Source: Kappaphycus alvarezii (lineage: Eukaryota; Rhodophyta; Florideophyceae; Gigartinales; Solieriaceae). From it: DNA of 64,000 bases. The stretch is taken from positions 62,001 through 126,000 of the forward strand of contig NADL03000540.1 of assembly GCA_002205965.3 (NCBI GenBank), written 5' to 3'. Below are positions 59,106 to 64,000 of this stretch, piece by piece. Made by a program: the position numbers and the translations under genes. The notes under the pieces were generated by a model. That model ran no database searches, was not told the origin of the DNA, and worked only from the letters and a program-made list of their open reading frames with translations. Every line of letters begins with the position of its first letter. The stretch's first letter is position 1.

Positions 59106-62100
59106 AGCCTCGTTCATACTCTTACTCTAAAATGTGCATGATCTACAGTCAAACTCTACTAATCATTTTATGAAACAACTATGGCACAACATTGATTAAT
59201 AATAAATCACGAGTGTTTCTATATCATAAATCAAGCATAAATGTGTGTCTTGTTAGAGGATACTTGGAGATGAAATCGAATGAAAGCTAACTATTTTAAT
59301 TTCGTGGACGCTATTTCACCGCTGCTTTGCAATGACGATGATTATGACAATTGAGATGACCTTATTTACACAAGTACATCTCAGAGGCGTAAACACATGC
59401 CCTGACGATATAGCAATACACATGGATGGAATATAGTTAGTTTTAAAATCGATGGAAAATGGGTTGGCTATGAGGAGCAACAGCTTTTACTTATTTATTG
59501 TACTTAAAAATTACAATCAATCATTGGGAGGAGAGTTTCCAGTTAAAAGTTTGGATGATTCTATTGCCCGTATCTCTTACTGTAGGGCCTCTCGGCTTCA
59601 ATTTAATAAAACTAATCTGCAGAGAGATTCTGCAGCCCTTGATACTTTCTTCCAAAAATCCAGGTATTTGACAATATTAGAACTGATATTGAATTTTAAA
59701 TTAGAAGCAGATCAATGGTTTAAAACAGTCTTCTGTGCTTGTGCAAACATCACTCCGAATTATAACGTAACCTAGTCGGAGTGAGAGAAAATTACTTTTT
59801 TTGGAACTGTTTGCCAGAGTAATGGCCTGGTACATTACATAGTTGATTTTTTCACTACTTTGGAAAAAAGCCAGCTTTTCTGTTGCACTAAATGAATCCT
59901 CTGTGCTACCCGCATCAGAATAGAACTCTGGCCAAAAGTTCGTTAAAATCCACAGACGGGTTTTTATTTATCGTTCCATTTCTGGTAATACAACAGAACG
60001 TTATATTGCAAATTGGTTTCAAATCCTAGGTACAGTCCTCAATTTGATCAAATTTTTGAGGCTTTGAACTTCTGCCAAACTTCTATTAAGATTTCTGTTA
60101 GTTCAGAGGATTCATGGGCTTTACGAATACACTGAAGTAAATTTGTGTTAATGCAGTCTACCAGGTCAAGCAATAATACTTGCTTTCCGCTTGCTATAAT
60201 TGTGGCTTGAATGAGTAAATATCATTTTCGGCTCGGTCTAGACGATATCTCACCAATAGACGCAGAAACCTAGATGATCGGTCTTGGATCAATCGCCAGC
60301 ATGTACTGTACATCCTGTTAGTAGCCTCAACAATGGAATTATAATAGCAAGAAAGAAAATTCAATAACTTTGCTACATTGCTTAATGTAACTTGAAGTAG
60401 CTGCGGGGCACAGCCGCTGAGGTTTACATATGTATGAATGGACAGTACTAGAACTAATCCTTAATGTAAAAAGTGTTAATTTGCTACGTGAATACTACCG
60501 AAGAGTCCACGCTACTGATTCTGAGCGCTAATTACACCAGAATAGTAACAGCTAATGTACGCAGACGAGCGATCAACGTACTCTCGATTTACCGTTTGTA
60601 ATTTCCATATAATATCAATTCTTTATTGCGGATATTGTATCGTAATGTGCTTTTCGAAAGATCTACATAGGTATCGTACCTTTCCCAAATGAATACCAGT
60701 TATGTTTAAATAAAATTTCTCTTGAGGACAGCAAAAATCCATTTTGCGTCTGAAGTTTGATACTTGCAGACTGCTTTGACAATCCAAACTCTCATGCAGA
60801 GTTCCAATTTGATCAAGTTTTGCCAATATTTACATCAGAGAAAAAGGATCTCCTTGCATTCCGTCATTTGATATTGTCTTTTCAGTTTCTACCTTTATTA
60901 AAAGAAATCGTACTTTGGCAAAGGCAGTAAACCATCAGAAATGAATTCATACAGTGATTCTTTCACTGCGACGGAATCAAACTAGTAGCTCCCCGCGTTT
61001 AGAAATGAGGAACGCCGAACCGTTAGATGTTGAAGAATAATACAAACAGGATTCCATCTCTCCAAACATGGAGAAATTTAAGAATTGAATAAATCCTAAA
61101 TTACTGTCCGCAAACGAAAGTGAACTCATTTTTTACATTATTCATAATATATTGATGTTCCAATTACCATCTCTTAGACATGTGTAAATCTTTGAATGCA
61201 TTTATTCCTGTTAGAAAAATCTAGGACCAGCGAACTGAAGAATTCTCCTAGCTGTCCTGAGGAATAACGTTCCGCAAGTGAATTCGTTGGAAATCTATCC
61301 TGCGAAAAAAGTTGGCAATTTTTGAAAACGCGAGTGGCCGGGTAGTAACGTATGCCTCTGGCTGAAAATGGCCGAACCAAAACAAAATAGTGTACAGTAC
61401 ATCCTCCAACTCAGTACTGGTTGATAGCAGTGTAACTTGTTCTTGTGAATCGAGCAGTATGGAATAAATTCTAAACTTCATTCCTGCAGATCAATTAGAG
61501 TACCGTGACTGACCTACCCTTGCAATAATTACGAGACTGGTGCATTGAAAAACAATAAACTCCAAATGATCCTGAACAGGTTCCAAAGGGTTGGCCATCG
61601 TGGGATGCTCGGTATTCACGATGTGTGGAGTTCGGTAAGGAAGGGGGAAAGTTTGGGACGGTTTAACTTTTAAAGATATGTTGGCTGTTTTCTGGCGACG
61701 TGATGTGCAGCAGGGCCTAGCTGATGGAAGGCCACAAGGGAAGCGCACAAAGTCTCTGAAAATTCCAGATTAAGACCGGCCGTAAGTTCGGTAGAGAGAA
61801 ATTGATGGGTATCTCTGAAAAATTCAGAGAACGGGTCTTCACGGGAGGAATCTTTAAAATGCGGAGATGATTCTAAATTATAGCTGTTAATAGCGCCATA
61901 GGTATTTGACAGTTAAATTCTCATTCATTTACCAAGTGCATTGCAAAAAAGCGTTCACCAACAGCAAGGAACTCTTTAAGAGATTGATAACCCGTGCGAA
62001 CAAAGTCCGTTGTCAACAGATCAAAAAGCCGCTCCTGCGTGGGCAGCTGCGGTTCTCAAGAGACCTCTGGTCAGAGGAATCAATGGCTGATTTCAGAAAT

Positions 62101-62452
62101 GCATTACGGTGGTGAAGAAGTTTCATGAATATGATAATTTATTATTCACCCAACGGCCCGGTGTCATACCAGACCCCGACACATCGTGAGCGCCAATTTT
62201 CCTTACTTGGATTACTCCACGTGTAAATCTAACGGGAAGTTTAAACAGGCTTAAAACTAGGGAGGACTGGTCAATTCGTTCTGTGGAGAAGGGTCATGTT
62301 GCGATGGCTGCACTTTCTAAGGTTATAATTTATCTAATGGGCAGATCTTCCCCATTAACATGCACTCATGCCAGGATCGAATTTATCTTCCAACAGTAAA
62401 AACACCCAAAACTTCCCTCATACCAAAAGGCGCTACCTGACACCCACTTCCA

Positions 62453-62498
62453 GCATGGTTTAGGTTTTTGAACACATTAAAGGATCTCCTCCGGGAAA
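62453..62498 (-). repeat. Short dispersed repeat, SFNVFKNL family, copy 2
   Basis: CATGGTTTAGGTTTTTGAAC and ACATTAAAGGATC match 59060-59100. The minus frame reads SFNVFKNLNHAG. Confidence 0.5.
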
Positions 62499-63426
62499 CA
62501 TACAGTACTTCGGCTTGTATCAGAACTCTGAAGATTTTCTTGATTGTCAGGGGGTTCAGCTACTTTCATTTGTGATCCATCCAAAGAGCTCTGTGTAAAC
62601 GAGGACTTGGCAGAAGCGCCATTACCAACAGAGAATTCGACACGTCCGTCAAATTAGGAAGCCATTAAAAGGAGCAGCGGGATAGCAGAGAGCCGACGTG
62701 TGCAGTCTCGGTGAAATCTTTGCAACTTCGGCTGAAACGTGTTCGTTTCGGCATTGCAAGACATGTCAAGTACAGGCGTGAGAATTTTGGTTTGCCGTGT
62801 ACTCGAAGCAAAGTTTGGAGAGCCTTCGACCATGCCGATGGTGGCCTTCTCACATCAACCGGCAGGGTAGCTCTCAATTCGAACCGCATCGGTTATCACA
62901 TCTAATCCTCTACAAATCTACGTCGTGTGTATGTATGCACGACAAGATTGGCATTTGATCTGGTGCCTAACGATGTGAGGGTTTCCATTCATCTCGCTTT
63001 AGGTTGACAGAATTTGCCAGCATCAGACACACATGGCCTAGGTTAACATTGAGGCTGTGACTTCGGTTCGCGCCTTGAGTTTGGTCTTGATGTTCTCTGA
63101 TGGATCTCGAGCTCCGAGAAACGGTGCTTTTTTTTGAAGATCTGGCATTCAACAGGCAAACACGCTAAAAATGCAAATCGCTTCATACTACTGATGCATG
63201 GAAAAATTGAAAAAAAAACTGTAACCGCCAACATTTGATTTGTGGATTACAGGAATCGTCATAAACAAAAAAACCTGAGTTCGGAGATCTACAAGCAAGC
63301 TGATGATTCTGGGACGGCTGGTTTCCTTCAGCAATCAGTATTGGATATTATCCAAGACTTCGACTGGAGGTTCTGTCGAGTATCCTACTTAACTATCTCC
63401 TCTCCCAATGAGCACGTGTGATTTGT

Positions 63427-64000
63427 TCAATCCTGCCCGACTTTGACAACAATCTTTCCCTTTGCGCGCTTGCTCGCCAAATGCTCGACTGCCTTCACTG
63501 CTTCTTCAAACGGGTACACACTATCAATGACGGCGGTCAGTTTCCCTGATCGCATCAACGCGGCCGTTTTTTCCATCAGTTCTCTTCCGGGCACTAACTC
63601 AAGGGAGCGAACTTCAGGATCACCAAAACCAGCTATGCTCAGGATCGACCCACCCTCCTTTACGATACTTTTCCCCATTTCAATCTCCGCTGTGCAATCC
63701 AGTACCACGTCTGCCCAGCCTTCGAGAATCTTTCCCGCATTCTCTTTCTTGTAATCAACCGCGCGATCGGCACCGTACATGCGAACAAAGTCGATCTTGG
63801 CTGCTGATGCAGTAGTTGCGACCTCTGCCGCTTCGAAAAGGCCACGAGCTATCTGAATAGCATGAATACCGACGCCGCCGGCACCACCGGAAATAAAAAC
63901 GCGGTCGCCCTTCTTCAATCCGAGGATTTCGAATGCCTGAATCGCAGTGCACGCCGCCACTGGAACTGCTGCTGCGGATTGAAACGAAATACCATCTGGT
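63427..64000 (-). CDS. Quinone-oxidoreductase-type MDR protein (zeta-crystallin-like), partial
   Basis: 191 codons are visible, from the right edge of the window to TGA at 63427-63429; the N-terminal third lies outside. Members of this family (about 310-340 residues) use NADPH to reduce quinones or activated double bonds. The visible part starts in the region joining the catalytic and cofactor domains, with QSAAAVPVAACTAIQAF. It contains the Rossmann motif VFISGGAGGVGIHAIQIAR, a YGADRAVDYKK strand as usual for NADPH-dependent members, and the closing segment RAKGKIVVKVGQD. No structural-zinc Cys cluster can be judged because the N-terminal part is missing. The frame is intact with no intron in the visible part. 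The codon composition is GC-richer than the neighbouring DNA. No operon-like neighbour exists. A cytosolic or organellar location cannot be told. This is the clearest host gene in the window. Confidence 0.9.
   Translation of the reverse strand, partial: PDGISFQSAAAVPVAACTAIQAFEILGLKKGDRVFISGGAGGVGIHAIQIARGLFEAAEVATTASAAKIDFVRMYGADRAVDYKKENAGKILEGWADVVLDCTAEIEMGKSIVKEGGSILSIAGFGDPEVRSLELVPGRELMEKTAALMRSGKLTAVIDSVYPFEEAVKAVEHLASKRAKGKIVVKVGQD

Larger units (their letters stand above)
57840..63426. other. Intergenic, AT-leaning, no confident gene
   Basis: Short frames only. 61906-62115 (plus) and 62711-62905 (plus) are basic and mildly protein-like but unrecognised. The region contains one GYFNxWK repeat and a pair of SFNVFKNL repeats (next entries). 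Confidence 0.4.

Noticed and set aside
1-64000. tRNA, rRNA and CRISPR arrays
   Set aside because: I looked for B-box words such as GGTTCGAAT, for conserved rRNA words, and for evenly spaced repeats. None was found in a convincing context.

Overview
The window looks like nuclear DNA of a eukaryote with a repeat-rich genome. Two things suggest a florideophyte red alga (Chondrus-like): the few gene-like frames have short leaders with TATA boxes, and gene-like GC-richer islands alternate with decayed transposons and AT-rich deserts. That assignment is inference and not demonstrated. I see no rRNA, tRNA, CRISPR array or bacterial-style operon. Only one host gene can be named with confidence: the C-terminal two thirds of a zinc-independent quinone-oxidoreductase-type MDR protein at the right edge, on the minus strand.

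Layout. 1-2.5 kb: the tail of an unidentified gene, then a probable two-exon gene (TATA box at 1403, exons about 1649-1752 and 2166-2505). 2.5-6.5 kb: minisatellites, small repeats and three fragments of a LINE-like family. 6.8-9.0 kb: an acidic open frame with its own TATA box, followed by a 404-bp TG...CA repeat. A second, inverted copy of the repeat (400 bp) follows, with an eroded copy of the same coding end; it looks like an unfamiliar retroelement. 9.3-19 kb: two old Ty3/Gypsy relics in tandem on the minus strand, plus unidentified minus-strand open segments next to the first. 19.9-39.6 kb: an AT-rich desert with one C-rich island at 23.4-23.95 kb. 39.6-40.6 kb: a promoter-like island with a TATA box and a duplicated upstream block. 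41.9-44.2 kb: a two-gene PIF/Harbinger DNA transposon with convergent genes. 44.4-47.2 kb: AT-rich DNA. 47.2-50.4 kb: three more fragments of the LINE-like family and other decayed coding DNA. 50.4-63.4 kb: mostly non-genic DNA with weak ORFs and short dispersed repeats. 63.4-64 kb: the oxidoreductase.

Most of the sequence is mobile DNA in different states of decay. At least six fragments of one LINE-like family share a C-terminal motif, GWHPxA...DVARxVA...QRHAAA..MSNA. A second short family of four copies shares the peptide core GYFNxWKxWS. Both are visible by eye once translated. The two Gypsy relics and the Harbinger element are broken. No pathway or operon can be reconstructed.
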